DNA of 64,000 nt from Sesamum alatum. Taxonomy: Eukaryota; Streptophyta; Magnoliopsida; Lamiales; Pedaliaceae. The stretch covers positions 15,376,001 through 15,440,000 of the forward strand of contig JACGWO010000003.1 of assembly GCA_034509735.1 (NCBI GenBank), given 5' to 3'. The translations under genes and the position numbers were made by a program. Shown here piece by piece: positions 1 through 11,810 of this stretch. Below the pieces are notes generated by a model. The model was not told the DNA's origin, made no database searches, and saw nothing but the letters and a program-made list of their open reading frames with translations. Numbering within the stretch: position 1 is the stretch's first letter; each line of letters begins with the position of its first letter.

Positions 1-957
1 GGATTCCTAGATCCCGCCCGTCACCATGGGTGGCCGTCTAGCAACGGTCCATGGCACTAAAGACTAGGTGAATATACGGAGATGAACACTTAGGCTTTAC
101 AGTACATTTATCCTTCTGTCTACGGTCTCACCACTTAGGGTCTAGGGCACGGATTATGCAGGTACCCATTTTGGACCTAAGTGTCGGTCTGTCCTTTCAC
201 CAAACGCCCCAAGGGAATCCTTCCCTTCTATTCAGTTACTGTGGCCACAGATTTTAGGGATAAGACACAGAGTATCGTGAGACACAACTGTCAACACCTT
301 TTGACAAGAGACAGATCATTTCTTGGAAACTACTGTCACGTTGTACATCGTGGTTGGACTAGATATGGCTTATGACTACTCAAGTGCATCTTGGCAATCT
401 CTCGCCATACCTAAGATACAGTCCCGATGTACAGGTAAACTCAGCAATTCCTCAAGTCAAAGGATTTGACCTGTACCATTGCAACCAGGAACTCACGTCA
501 TACCTAGCCGACCCTACTCATGATCCTCCGTAAGATGGTTCCCGCGAGTCACCTCAGTCAGTTGCTCCCACCAGGCCGACCCACTAACACTGCTTAGACG
601 ATCCTTGTCACTCGTCGATGAAACACGACAGCAGATGCTTAGTGCAAGTCTCAAGGGGAATCTCGGTACCCATTTTTCGAGATTCCTTGACTTGGAGATT
701 TCCAGACTGTTTCGGCGGAACTGATTTCATGGACCTACCTCCAAGCGTAGTCCCAATCCCCGAAATGCGATTTCAGTCTGTGGGCTTTGTTTGTGTAGCG
801 AACAGTTATAAAGCAGATAAAGTTACCACAAACAAAGTATGCGCCATATGAATTCCACTTTCTTATTCATTAATATTTTATCAAAACTTCGAAATTGTTC
901 AGACATAGGTTACAAATCGCCTACCAAGATTAGCTACATGGTCACCTATTTCTAACA
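1..957 (-). repeat. E1 3' LTR, partial
   Basis: This matches the right LTR of E1 from about 10,153 to 11,111 with scattered substitutions. It ends on the plus strand in TTTCTAACA, the reverse complement of the TGTTAGAAA terminus, directly beside the polypurine tract. It carries the conserved core CCATGGGTGGCC...CATGGCACTA near 25-60 seen in every LTR of the window. Short open frames in it are not genes. Confidence 0.92.
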
Positions 958-972
958 ATCTCCCACTTGACC
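958..972 (-). other. E1 polypurine tract
   Basis: On the minus strand the sequence TCAAGTGGGAGATT lies immediately 5' of the TGTTAGAAA LTR start. This is the usual site where plus-strand DNA synthesis is primed in plant copia elements. The same motif borders the LTRs of E2 and E3. Confidence 0.85.
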
Positions 973-984
973 TTTAAAGCCAAT

Positions 985-1725
985 CGCCCATATGCCTAAT
1001 CCCCATCTTCTCAAGATGTTGCGTATGAGCGCTCTGCGACATAGGCTTTGTTAGCGGATCTATTGTGTTCTGCTGAGTTGACTCGGTCCATTCGAACGTC
1101 ACCTCTTCCTACCATTTCTCTTATAAGGTGGTAGCGTCTAAACATGTGTTTGGATCTGTGATGAGATCTCGGTTCCTTCGCTTTGCGCAATGGTTCCGTT
1201 GTTATCACAGAAAATGACAACGAGCTCGGTGATGCTAGGCACCACACCCAATTCTTGGATGTAGTTTCTCATCCAAACCGCTTCTTTAGCTGCTTCTGAA
1301 GCTGCTATGTATTCGGCCTCGGTGGTGGAATCAGCAGTGGTTGCTTGCTTGGAACTTTTCCATGCTACTACTCCTCCATCGAGCCTGAATACATAACCCA
1401 ATTGAGACTTGGCATCATTGTCATCCGCCTGGAAGCTAGCATCGCTAAAGCCTTCCAAGATCAGTTCTCCATTGCCATAGACTAGGAACATTTCCTTAGT
1501 CCTCCTTAGGTACTTAAGGATGCCCTTAACCGCATTCCAATGTGCCTCTCCTGCACAGGACTGATATCTGCTCGTTACACTCAAAGCATAAGCGATGTCA
1601 GGTCTTGTGCAGTGGACCGCATATTGGATGCTTCCTACGGCAGAAGCATAGGGAATGACTTTCATCTTTTCAAGTTCTTCATCAGTCTGCGGAGACTGTT
1701 TCTTGGACAACTTGATCCCATGCCT
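985..1725 (-). pseudogene. E1 pol: RNase H domain, frameshifted
   Basis: An open stretch from about 1710 to 1140 encodes the copia-type RNase H. It runs through CTRPDIAYALSVTSRYQS, then FSDASF (first catalytic Asp), then TEAEYIAASEAAKEAVWM (catalytic Glu), then FCDNNGTIAQS (third Asp). This enzyme degrades the RNA strand of the RNA-DNA hybrid during reverse transcription. The C-terminal part (KHMFRRYHLIREMVGRGDV) is in another frame from about 1247, so there is a frameshift near 1180. A second shift follows after RVNSAEHN, where the usual DPLTKP motif is lost. The domain is otherwise of normal length. It is a dead copy. Confidence 0.9.
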
Positions 1726-2440
1726 AATAGGAAGGAATCCTTATTTGGAGTTGTCCATCTGAAACCTTTTTAGGACTTTCTCCATATACGAGTTTTGGGT
1801 TAGTCCTAACATTCTCTTAGATCTGTCCCTGACGATAATGTAGGAGGCTTCACCCAAATCCTTCATAGAAAACTGAATTGATAACCATGCTTTTGTGTCA
1901 CCCAAATTCTCACGTCATTGCCTATGAGTAGAATGTCATCCACATAAAGCACTAGGAACACTATAGAGCTTCCACTGACCTTCTTTTATAGACAAGGGTC
2001 GGATTCGTTTTGATGAAATCATAACCCCGTATGACTTCGTCAAAGCGCATGTTCCAACTTCGGGATGCTTGTTTGAGGCCATAGATGGACTTTTGGAGAC
2101 GACAGACCTTCTGTTCTTCTCCGGTAATCGTGAAACCCTCCGGCTGATCCATGTAGATCTCTTCCTCAACGAAGCTATTGAGGAAGGCCATTTTCACGTC
2201 CATCTGCCATATCTCATAGTCATACCATGTTGCTATGGCAAGCAAGATCCGAATGGACTTAGCCATGGCTACTAGCAAGTAGGTCTCCTCAAAATCGACC
2301 CCGGGTCGTTCGGTGTACCCTTTTGGCTACTAGCCTAGCCTTGAAGGTTGTGACCTCTCCATCAATGCCAAGTTTGTGCTTATAGACCCATTTACTGCCA
2401 ACTGGCTTAACCCTTTGGGCGGGTCTACAAGAGTCCAGAC
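1726..2440 (-). pseudogene. E1 pol: reverse transcriptase domain, frameshifted
   Basis: Recognisable copia reverse transcriptase, read from 2440 leftward: GSKWVYKHKLGIDGEV, then TFKARL, a frame change, MAKSIRILLAIATWYDYEIW, then QMDVKMAFLNSFVEEEIYM (first catalytic Asp) and LQKSIYGLKQASRSWNMRF. The catalytic YVDD is encoded at 1935-1946 in a frame different from the preceding part. Several frame changes and stops interrupt it. The enzyme would copy element RNA into DNA in cytoplasmic virus-like particles. The product is not functional here. Confidence 0.9.
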
Positions 2441-3735
2441 TTGGTTCTCATTCATTGAGTCCATTTCGGTTTTCATGGCCTCAAGCCATCTCCCGGAGTC
2501 GATGTCAAACATCGCTTCCCTGTACGTCTTAGGATCCTTATCCAATAGACTGGTCGTGTTTAGAAAGTCGTATCTCATCAGAGGTCATGACTCTCTAGTT
2601 GACCTACGGAGAGCGGGAACGTCAGTGGTGACTGTGGGCGCTGACTGTACTGGAGCCGGCGGTTCAGGTACAAAGGCTGGCCCTTCCCGAGGTTGTCCTT
2701 CATGCCTAGCATGCTGGACTTCTCGAGGTTGGTCAGCCTTCGGGTATCTATCCTGAATCCTCTAAGTGAGGAATCCGCGGCATCCACTGATGACTGGTTT
2801 CCATCACTTGACTCCTTAAGGATCAGTTCATCAGGTTGGATATCCTCTGGAAAGCCTTGTTCCAAGAACACTGCATTCCTTGAAACAAATATCTTTTGTT
2901 CCAAGGGGTCATAGAAATAATAACCTGCAGTTTCCTTGGGTATCCAACGAACCTGCATAAGCTAGACCTTGATTCTAGCTTGTCTCCCACTAGCCTCATG
3001 ACATATGCAGGGCTACCCCACACTTTCAAGTAGTTGTAGGACGCAGGCTTGCCGTGCCATATTTCAGATGGCGTTTGGGTCGATACACTAGTTGGCGCCA
3101 AATTTAATAACTTGGCCGCAGTTTCCAATGCGTAGCCCAAAAGGACAAGGGCAATTGGTAAAACTTATCATGGATCGTACCATATCCAACAGGGTTCAAT
3201 TCCTCCTTTCAGAGACCCCATTTAACTGCGGTGTCCCGGGAGGTGTCCATTCAGAGATTATACCGTTTTCATTAAGATAATTAAGGAACTCAGTACTAAG
3301 GTACTCTCCACCTCGGTCCGACCGTAGGACTTTAATTTTGCAGCCGGTTTGGTTCTCAACTTCAAGTCTGAATTCTTTAAACCTCTCAAGAGCTTCAGAC
3401 CTGTACCTCATTAGGTATACATAAACATACCGTGAGTGATCATCGGTGAAGGTTATGAAGTAGGAGAACCCACCTCGGGCTTGCATCCTCAGTGATCCAC
3501 ATACGTCTGTATGGACCAAGTCCAACAGACTTGTGGCAAGCCTGCTTTGTCCTACAAAGGGCTTCTTGGTCATTTTCCCTCTTAGATAGGATTCGCAAGT
3601 TGGTAGCTCACTCAAGTCCCCTACCTCTAGGTTCTTTGAGTCTGCCAATTTCTTCATCCTATCTCGGGAAATGGGACCTAGCCTAGCGTGTCACAGTCGT
3701 GCGTTCCCGTTATTATCTATTTTACGTTTGTGTTG
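2441..3735 (-). pseudogene. E1 pol: GAG-pre-integrase and integrase, frameshifted
   Basis: The best frame runs from 3657 to 3196. It starts with the pre-integrase segment (LPTCESYLRGKMTKKPF) and continues into the rve-type integrase core. The DDE triad is visible: Asp in LVHTDVCG, Asp in VLRSDRGGEY, Glu in NGVSERRN. The C-terminal part continues in other frames, from MGYALETAAKLLNLAP to WHGKPASYNYLKVWGSPAYV (3140-2823) and FVGYPRKL or ETAGYYFYDPLEQKIFVSRN (2958-2880), and a linker leads to the RT. The enzyme would insert cDNA into the genome. Frame changes near 3190 and 2900 break it. Confidence 0.9.
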
Positions 3736-3852
3736 AGTGTTTAGAATGAATTTCGTTTATTGCAAGATATAGAGGCCGTTATTAAGCGTACCAAGCAGAT
3801 GAGCAATTCCACACCTCATCAAATAAAAGCCATTTTTATTGATCATAAACTC

Positions 3853-4182
3853 CTATCCACTATTGTCTAACAACGGAATGAAAATGATGTTTCTAATCAT
3901 GCTAGGTACATAATAAACTTGCTCTAATTCTATGCTAATGCGATCACTAACTACTAGAGTGGCGGATCCTATTGCTTCTGCCGAGATGGCCTTGCCATTC
4001 CCAAGCTTCAGGATCATATCCCCGCTACCCAGTTTTCTACTTCTTTTTAGCACCTGCAAATTATTGCAAATGTGAGCTACACAGCCGGTATCTAATACCC
4101 AAGAGGCAGTGTTAGTAACCATATTGACCTCAATCAACAAATACCTTGTTTGGAGAGGAGTTTGGGGCAATCCCTCTTCCAA
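3853..4182 (-). pseudogene. E1 pol: retropepsin-like aspartic protease
   Basis: The frame encodes WVLDTGCVAHICNN, with the DTG active site, then LKLGNGKAISAEAIG and QVYYVPSMIRNI. This matches the copia protease that cuts the Gag-Pol polyprotein. It overlaps the end of the gag zinc-knuckle frame and precedes the integrase, as expected. E2 lacks this domain entirely. Confidence 0.85.
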
Positions 4183-4869
4183 TGCCCTTTCTCACGGCAA
4201 TTGATACATGTGTCATATGCCCTCGACTGTTGCTTTGAGTCAACCTTCCCTTTTCCTTTGCCTTTCCCCACTTTGACAACTGGAACACTCTTAGTGTTGG
4301 TAGCTACTTTGACGGTTTTCCCTTTCCCTTCTTCCTTTTCCAACGTCCGACACCCTTGCCTTTCGTCTTGGAAGTCAAAGCATCTCCAAACAATACCGAT
4401 GGTGTAGACTTTTTGGTCGTTGCTCGTATTGCACCAACATATTGATTAACTCATGAATACCCTTCTCAAGTGTGTTCATATTATAGTTAACAATGAATTG
4501 GTCAAAGAAGGGTGGGAGAGACTAAAGGATTACATCTATGTACGTCTCGTTATCGAGCCCTGCCTTGAGGTCCTCGAGCTTTTCCACCAAGGTAAGCATT
4601 TTAACCCCGTGTTCTTGTGCAGAGGATCCTTCGATCATTTTAGTTCCAAAGAACACCTTCGTCGCGACATACCTAGTGTGCCGGTTCGGGACTGCATAGC
4701 AATCCTTCAAGCGAGCCATAATGGGAGGGACATCGTCTAGCCTTTCATACTGCTTCTGAATCTCATTCGTCATAGAGGCAAGTATGATGCTACGAACTTT
4801 CCGGTTATCCTTATGCCAAGTCTCGAATGTCTCACGTTCATTTGGCGTGGATCCTTCCGGCAGGGTCCT

Positions 4870-6868
4870 TGTTAGAATAGGTGACCATGTAAGCCAATTT
4901 TGGCAGGAATATGTAACCTATGTCTAGACAATTTCAGGTGTTTGATAAAACATTTATGAATAAAGAAGTGAAGATTCATATGGCAACACTTTCTTTACGT
5001 TCACTTATATCTGCTATTACATATCTGTTCACTACGCAAATAAAGCCCACGAACTGAGAATCGATTTCGGAGACTGGGACTACGCTTGGAGGTAGGTCCA
5101 TGAAATCAGTCTTACCGAATCAGTCCGAAAATCTCCAAGTCAAGGAATCTCGAAAATGGGTACCGAGATTCCCTTTAAGACTTGCACTAAGCATCTGCTG
5201 TCGTATTTCATCGACGGGTGACGAAGGTCGTCTAAGCAGTGTTAGTGGGTCAGCATGCTAGGAAGCAACTGATTGAGCTGACTCGCGGGAACCGTCTTAC
5301 GAAGGACCTTGAGTATGGTCAGCAAGCTATGACGTGAGTTCCCGGTTCCAACGGTACAGGTCAAGTCCTTTGACTTGAGGAACTGCTGAGTTTACCTGTA
5401 CATCAGGTCTGTATCTTAGATATGGTGAGAGATTGCCAAAATACTCTTGAGTAGTCATAAGCCATGTCTAGTGCAGCTCGGGTGTACAGAGTGACAGTAG
5501 TTTCCAAGAAAGGATCTGTCTCCTGTCAAAAGGCATTGACAGTTGAGTCTCATGTATGCTCTGTGTCTTGTCCCTAAAATCTGTGGCCACAGTAACTGAA
5601 CAGAAGGGAAGGTTTCCCTTGCGGTGTTTAGTAAGGACAGACCGACACTTAGGTCCAAAATGGGTACCTACATTTTCCGTGCCCTAGATTCTAAGTGATG
5701 AGACCGAAGACAGAAGGACAAGTGTACTGTTAGAGCCTAAATGTTCATCCCCGATTATTTCACCTAGTCTCTAGTGCCATGGACCGTTTCTAGATGGCCA
5801 CCCATGGTAACGGACGGATTCTAGGAATCCGACCAAGTCTAGCTGAAAAGTGAACCTAAAGAGTCACACACTATCCACATACACTTAGTATTTAATTTGG
5901 AATTAAATATTGGAGTAAAGGAATGATTAAATTGGATGATCGGGTCCTATATTTTCTTGGAGAAAATAATTCCTTCTATTTGATAAAGGGAATTAAATTA
6001 ATAAATTGGATTTATTAAGGGAATTAATTTAATGGGCCTAGAATAAATATTAATATTTATTTATTATATTTATTTGGCCTTTCGGAATATTTAATAGGAT
6101 TTAAATATTCCATTAAATTAAATTAATGGTTGAGATTTAATGGGAGAGATCAAAGGCTAGGATTGAATTTGACAAGGTCAAATTCTACTTTGACTAAGAC
6201 TTTGACTAGGTCAAAATCCTAGCCAAATTAAGCTTCTAAAGAGGTGGAGTTTAAAGAGGATTAAACTCTTCCTCTATATAAACCCCTAGCCTTGCACCTT
6301 TTGAAGGATGATGAAATTCCAACACACACACAACACATACTCATTTTCGGCTCTCTCTCCCCTCTCTCTCGTCCGCCCTCTCTCTCCACTCTCTCCAAGA
6401 AATTCTTTTCTAATTCTCTTGTTCTTGGAACATTAGAACTTAGATGAATCAATACCGTTAATTCATAACGTGTTGTTGATTCATCCACTCCAAAATATAC
6501 ACTTGTTCGTTGCTAGCACGACGTGCAAGATACGTGGGTGGATCGTGTGTCACGATTTGGAGGGTCTCAAGAACGAGATCTCGGTGCAAAATGGGGAACA
6601 ACGCGTGTAGCTGTTGAAGACGAAAACGACAACGGGTAGGTCTCGTTTAATATTTTCGTCCTCTTTAATTTTCTACCCTATGGCCTCCATGATCATTTAC
6701 ATGTTGTTTACTCATGAGATACACCAAACACCCGGGAATCTTAAGGGTACACCCCTTGAGCGTGTTCTTTAATTTGATTAAAGCATGCTTTAAATTTTTG
6801 TATTTTATTTTATATCGCGCTTCCGCATTCGCGCAATTTCCCGGGACGATCCACATATATTCTTTTCA
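4870..6868 (+). mobile_element. Solo LTR 1 inside E1 gag
   Basis: It starts TGTTAGAATAGG at 4870 and ends ...TTTTCA at 6868. It is flanked by the perfect 5-bp duplication GTCCT (4865-4869 and 6869-6873). The 1,999 bp has no internal region or second LTR. This is the classical product of recombination between the two LTRs of a full element. It is on the opposite strand to E1. It carries the conserved LTR core (about 5,763-5,812), a TATA box TATATAAA at 6275-6282 and a CT-rich tract (6,353-6,413) just downstream. Confidence 0.95.
6275..6282 (+). promoter_or_regulatory. TATA box of solo LTR 1
   Basis: TATATAAA lies at the position where the other LTRs of this family also have a TATAAATA-type box, followed by a pyrimidine-rich stretch. 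It probably marks the U3/R border region. Whether it is active is unknown. Confidence 0.5.
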
Positions 6869-7008
6869 GTCCTAGGGAATGGTTCGTCCATGACGTAGCC
6901 ATGGTTCTCGTAATCGAGGACTATCCTCAGATTGCGCAACCAGTCATTGTAATTGGTTCCATTAAACTTGTTGGTCTCAAGTATGGTTGATAATAGGTTC
7001 TTAGACAT

Positions 7009-9090
7009 TTTAAATCTACATTTTAAAACAGAACTACGATCAGCAGAATTTTAAAAGATGGAAGTTTGATAAACAATTAAATGCTTGGACTGTTGTCATT
7101 TAATGCTCCCACTATTTATACGAAAACACGATATTCTCAAACGTTATTTTCGGGAAATCCTTTTCCTAGTGGGCTTGGGATCCACAGCGATCTTCCCCAT
7201 ACCCCACTTTTACGATTCACATGGGGGAAAAACTGTGGGAGGTATACCATACCATTCTCGTTCCACGAGATTCCTAAGATAACCGCCTCACCCTTTCACG
7301 TGATCCCGAGGACTCCAAGCAAATCACGTTATATGGGCATTAGACCCGACCCAATCGACCGAATCACAGACCCCCTGCTATCTCCACGATTCGTGAGACA
7401 GATAATAGTGGTCTACTTTCCGTTCATGACACAGTGCAGCTTCTTTTAAGTATGATAGTCGTGCCACGACTCGTGAGACCATGCTATCGACCTAAATCAG
7501 CTTCCTCACTAAGACATGGATTGAAAAGCATGGACGAACTCCTAGAGTTCATGTCCATTTATCAAGTCTAATAGTTTGAACTTTGGTCTAACTAAGTGAG
7601 AGTTGTAAATGACCGAGATCCCATACATGAACACATTCATCCAAAATGCGTAAGTAAAATTTGCATCCCATAGCAGTAATATGATAAATAAAATCATTCA
7701 TTCACCATAAAAGCCACATGCAAAATTAAAGCCTAGCACGCCCCTGTTGGATGATCACAAGCCCAAATCCTATGCAATCCACTGAGCCTGCAGTGGATCT
7801 ATGGTCAATCTAGGGTTGTTCCTACACTATTACATTTAATAGTAACCCGATCAACATGCTGATGGGCCTTGGTCTCTTTTTCTCTTTCAAGTCTCCATGG
7901 AAACGCCTTGGATCCTCCATTCTGGGCTCTCTATGTGGGACCTTCCTTCATCCCCACCAAAGTACATAAAAATGAAATCCTCACTCCTACACTACTCTCA
8001 TTATATATGTAAAAAGAAACCCCAGCGAAAACCCGGGGGGAGTACAATAGGAGGGAGATAGAATGCCTTATTATTCCAAGGAAACTAGAAGAAGAGAAGG
8101 AGCAAGCAAAAGAGGCACACAGGCCCAACATAAATTAAACCATACATACGGTCTAGCGCTCCTGATCATCCCATTCTCAATAAACGCATATAATCACATG
8201 ATTTCCAATCACATAAACATATGCATATAATCCATGATTACTAATCAAATCATCCCATAACAAATAAACGAGTTACGTATGAAAAATGTGGTACAACTGT
8301 TGGTAATATCCTTTCCCGTTTAGGAAGACCCTTCCTCATTATTTGAAGGTGAGTAATACCACGGGATTCCAAATCCAATACAACAACCTTCCAAATAATC
8401 TTCTTTAAGAAAAACATGCAAAATTAAATAAAATTAATTTTTCAGAATTATCCAAAAAATTAAAATAACGAGAAAACGTAAACTTTAACCAGCCGCCGCC
8501 ACCGGCGGCATTCTACCAACGCACAAAGGCCAGCAGGCCAGCCTGCTGTCCTTGCGCGCGCGCTTGGTCAGCAGCGTAGCGCACGCTTGCGCGCGCGGGA
8601 AGAGGCCTACCGTGCCGCCTGCGTGAAGGCCGCGCGCGCGCATGCGCGTCGGGCATGCCTGCCGAGCGTGCGCGCGCGCCCTGGCAGCGTCGCCTTCTGC
8701 GCGCGGTCTCCTTGGCCGCGCTCCAGGCGCGCAAGCGCTCCGACGTGTTGGCCTGACGTGCGCGCGGGCTTCCCTAACTGCGTGCGCGCGCGCCCGGCCA
8801 TCCGTCCACACCTGGCGTCCCGTCGCGCACGCTGTGCGCGCCTCGCCTGAGCGCACAACATGCGCGGTCAGCCACCGGCTGGCCGTGTGTGCCATTTTCT
8901 CCCATTTTATTTGTTTTGCCCCCCGTTTCCCAAGAAAAACAAGAAACCAACAGCACCAAAATTCATACATAATTAAAAGCAAGAAAACGACATGCTTTAT
9001 AATTAACACATCAAGAATTAAATAAATCATGCCATACACGTTTTCATGCTTAAAACGCACACAAAACCAGAGGCCTATACACCAAATCGG
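7009..9090 (-). other. E1 untranslated leader with GC-rich island
   Basis: About 2.1 kb lies between the gag ATG and the PBS and has no credible coding frame. It contains two copies of a palindrome, CACGATTCGTG (7385-7395) and CACGACTCGTG (7465-7475). It also contains a very GC-rich, CpG-rich island (about 8,490-8,890) in otherwise AT-rich sequence. Equivalent structures occur in E2 and E3. The long frames in the island on both strands are composition artefacts. Confidence 0.8.
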
Positions 9091-9102
9091 GCTCTGATTC
9101 CA
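9091..9102 (-). other. E1 primer binding site
   Basis: The minus-strand sequence TGGAATCAGAGC lies one base from the LTR end at 9104. It differs by one base from TGGTATCAGAGC, the usual initiator-methionine tRNA complement of plant copia elements, which E3 has intact. Confidence 0.85.
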
Positions 9103-9103
9103 C

Positions 9104-11111
9104 TGAAAGCCTTGGATAGGAGTGTGGATCGTCCTGGGAGAAGCGCGAATGCAGAAGCGCGGTATAATTATAATTTGCAAGAATTTAAACATGCATCTAT
9201 AATATAAAATAAACACGTTCAAGGGGTGTTCCCTTGAAACTCCCGGGCGTTCGGTGTATCTCATGAATAATAAAGACATATGAAACAATCATGGAGGCCA
9301 TAGAGTTTATAGTAAAGAAGGACGAAAATTGTAAATCGGAACCTACCGATTGTCGTTTTCATCTTCAAATCGGTACTCGCGTTGTTCCCCATTTTGCTCC
9401 AAGATCTCGAACGGGAGACCCTCTATTTCGTAAACGCAATCCGTCCACGTACCTTGCTCCTCGTGCTAGCGATAGAACAAGTGTATATTATATTTGGAGA
9501 GGACGGATCGATCAAACGTTATTGATTAACGAGATCAATCCTCCTTGATGTTCAATTGTAGAACAAAAGAACAAGGAAAGATTTATTGGAAGAGAGGGAG
9601 AGAGAGTCGCCCGAGAGAGAGAGGGAGAGAGGGCCGAGTGTGTGTAGTGTGTGTGCTTCAAGATTTCATCAAGTTTTCTAATGAGGACACTTAGGAGTAT
9701 TTATAGAGGAGGAATCCTATTACTCTTCTAATTCCTACACATTGAAGACTCCTTCTTGAATGGGATTTGACCTAGTCAAATCCTAGTCAATTGCTAGCTT
9801 CTTGGTCAAACCAATCCTAGCCATCAGTTCCTCTCTTTAATCTCGATCTTTGATTAATTTAATAGAATATTTTAAATCTGATTAAATAATCCTAAAGGCA
9901 ATAAATTAATATATAAATATAAATATTTATTCCAAGCCCATTAAATTAATTTCTAATAAATCTAATTTATTAGATAAATTCCTTATATCTAATTAAAGGA
10001 ATTAATTTCTTTAGGTTCACCCCATTAAAACAAGGACTCGATTAAATCCAATTTAATCGCTCCATTTCTCCAAATATTTAATTCCAAATTAAATACGTTA
10101 TGTGTACGAATTGTGTGTGACTCTTTAGGTTCACCTTCAGCTAGACTTGGTTAGATTCCTAGAACCCACCCTTCACCATGGGTGGCCATCTAGCAACGGT
10201 CCATGGCACTAGAGACTAAGTGAATATACGGATATGAACATTTAGGCTCTACAGTACATTTATCCTTCCGTCTACGGTCTCACCACTTAGGGTCTAGGGC
10301 ACGGATTATGCAGGTACCCATTTTGGACCTAAGTGTCGGTCTGTCCTTTCACCAAACGCCCCAAGGGAATCCTTCCCTTCTGTTCAGTTACTGTGGCCAC
10401 AGATTTTAGGGACAAGACACAGATTATCGTGAGACATAATTGTCAACACCTTTTGACAGGAGACAGATCCTTTTTTGGAAAATACTGTCACATTGTACAT
10501 CATGGCTGCACTAGATATGGCTTATGACTACTCAATTGCATCTTGGCAATCTCTCGCCATACCTAAGATACAGTCCCGATGTACAGGTAAACTCAGCAAT
10601 TCCTCAAGTCAAAGGATTTGACCTGTAACGTTGGAACCGGGAACTCACGTCATACCTAGCTGACCCTACTCAAGGTCCTCCGTAAGACAGTTCCCGCGAA
10701 TCACCTCAATCAGCCATTTCCCAGCAGGCCAACCCACTAACACTGCTTAGACGGTCCTCATCACCCATCGATGAAACACGACAGCAGATGCTTAGTGCAA
10801 GTCTCAAGTGGTATCTCGGTACCCATTTTTCGAGATTCCTTGACTTGGAGATTTTCAGATTGATTCGGCGAAACTGATTTCATGGACCTACCTCCAAGCG
10901 TAGTCCCAGTCCCCGAAATGCGATTTCAATCTGTGGGCTTTGTTTGTGTAGCGAATAGTTATTAAAGCAAATAAAGTGACCACAAACAAAGTATGTGCCA
11001 TATGAATTTTCACTTTCTTATTCATTAATGTTTTATCAAAACATCGAAATTGTTCAGACATAGGTTACAAATCGCCTACCAAGATTGGCTACATGGTCAC
11101 TTATTCTAACA
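9104..11111 (-). repeat. E1 5' LTR, complete
   Basis: 2,008 bp, with plus-strand ends TGAAAGCC... and ...TTATTCTAACA. It carries the reverse of a TATA box (TATTTATA at 9698-9705), a GA-rich tract (about 9,590-9,640) and the conserved core near 10,175-10,225. It is closely similar to the partial LTR at 1-957. Confidence 0.93.
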
Positions 11112-11204
11112 TATTCATCACATAATAATATTACATTTACATCAAGTTGTCAAATAGGTTACAACTCGTCAAACCTATTGGCTTTTTGGTCACCTATTCT
11201 AACA
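11112..11204 (-). repeat. E2 3' LTR tail
   Basis: It ends in TTCTAACA next to a polypurine tract. The 80-odd bases TCACATAATAATATTACATT...GTCACC recur at the end of the E2 right LTR. The rest of this LTR was displaced leftward by E1. Confidence 0.88.
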
Positions 11205-11219
11205 ATCTCCCACTTGACA
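11205..11219 (-). other. E2 polypurine tract
   Basis: The minus-strand motif TCAAGTGGGAGATT abuts the LTR start TGTTAGAATAGG. It is the same site as in E1 and E3. Confidence 0.85.
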
Positions 11220-11224
11220 TAAAG

Positions 11225-11810
11225 CCAATCACCCATTGACCTCAAACCTATCTTATCCAGATATTGAGTATGGGCAACTTGCGACATGGGCTTAGTAAGT
11301 GGATCTGCTATGTTTTCTATGGAGCTGACTTGGTCCATCCGAACGTCACCCCTGCTAACCATCTCCCTGAGCAGATGGTAGCGTCTAAGAATATGCTTGG
11401 ATCGTGATGAGATCTCAGTTCCTTTACTAGCGCTATCGCCCCCGCTGTTATCGTAGAAGATACCTGTAGGCTTAGCAGTGCTTGGTACTACACCCAATCC
11501 TTAGATGTAGCTCATCAACCAAACTGTCTCCTTAGCAGCTTCCAAAGCCGCTATGTATTCATAACTCTATGGTGGATCCGCCATGGTAGCCTACTTAGAA
11601 CCTTACAAGTAACCACGCCACCATTTAGTCTGAAAAAAAAAAAACCAGACTGAGACTTGGCATCATCGTCATCCAACTGGAAGCTAGCGTCGCTACAAAG
11701 CCTTCATGTATCAACTCTCCACCGCCGTAGATCAAGAACATGTCCGTAGTCCTTTTCAGGTACTTCAGGATAGTCTTGACCGCACTCCAGTGTGCCTCCC
11801 CGGCACACGA
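11225..11810 (-). pseudogene. E2 pol: RNase H domain, broken
   Basis: The C-terminal part is well kept in the frame ending near 11,160: KGTEISSRSKHILRRYHLLR, EMVSRGDVRMDQ, ENIADPLTKPMS. The region 11,500-11,800, which should hold the catalytic part, is full of frame changes and has a run of A near 11,632-11,644. The usual WK(S)SKQ segment is unrecognisable in one frame. It is not functional. Confidence 0.85.

Larger units (their letters stand above)
4134..7008 (-). pseudogene. E1 gag, split by a solo LTR
   Basis: The N-terminal half reads from the ATG at 7008 to about 6874 (LLSTILETNKFNGTNYNDWL, then LRNLRIVLDYENHGYVMDEP). The reading is cut by a solo LTR (6868-4870) with a 5-bp target duplication. 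The rest resumes at about 4864 and runs leftward: NRKVRSIILASMTNEIQKQY, ERLDDVPPIMARLKDCYAVP, then after frame changes the CCHC zinc knuckle CINCREKGHWKRDC near 4180-4225. Gag forms the particle shell and binds element RNA through the knuckle. Frameshifts are present near 4520 and 4345, in addition to the 2 kb insertion. Confidence 0.9.
1..11111 (-). mobile_element. Copia element E1 (Ty1-copia LTR retrotransposon, left end outside window)
   Basis: Reading on the minus strand from right to left: 5' LTR (11111-9104), PBS, ~2.1 kb leader, gag, protease, integrase, reverse transcriptase, RNase H, polypurine tract, 3' LTR (957 to beyond position 1). The order PR-IN-RT-RH is that of Ty1-copia. By comparison with the complete right LTR, about 1.05 kb of the left LTR lies outside the window. 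All coding parts have frameshifts or stops, so the copy is dead. E1 is inserted into the left LTR of E2: sequence from 11112 onward resumes an E2 LTR tail. The expected TSD is TATTC (11112-11116), whose partner lies outside the window. Its own gag holds a solo LTR. Confidence 0.93.

Noticed and set aside
8485..9288. 267-codon frame and overlapping frames on both strands near 8,500-9,000
   Set aside because: They arise from the GC-rich island in the E1 leader. All frames are open because stop codons are AT-rich, the peptide is low complexity, and no family is recognised.
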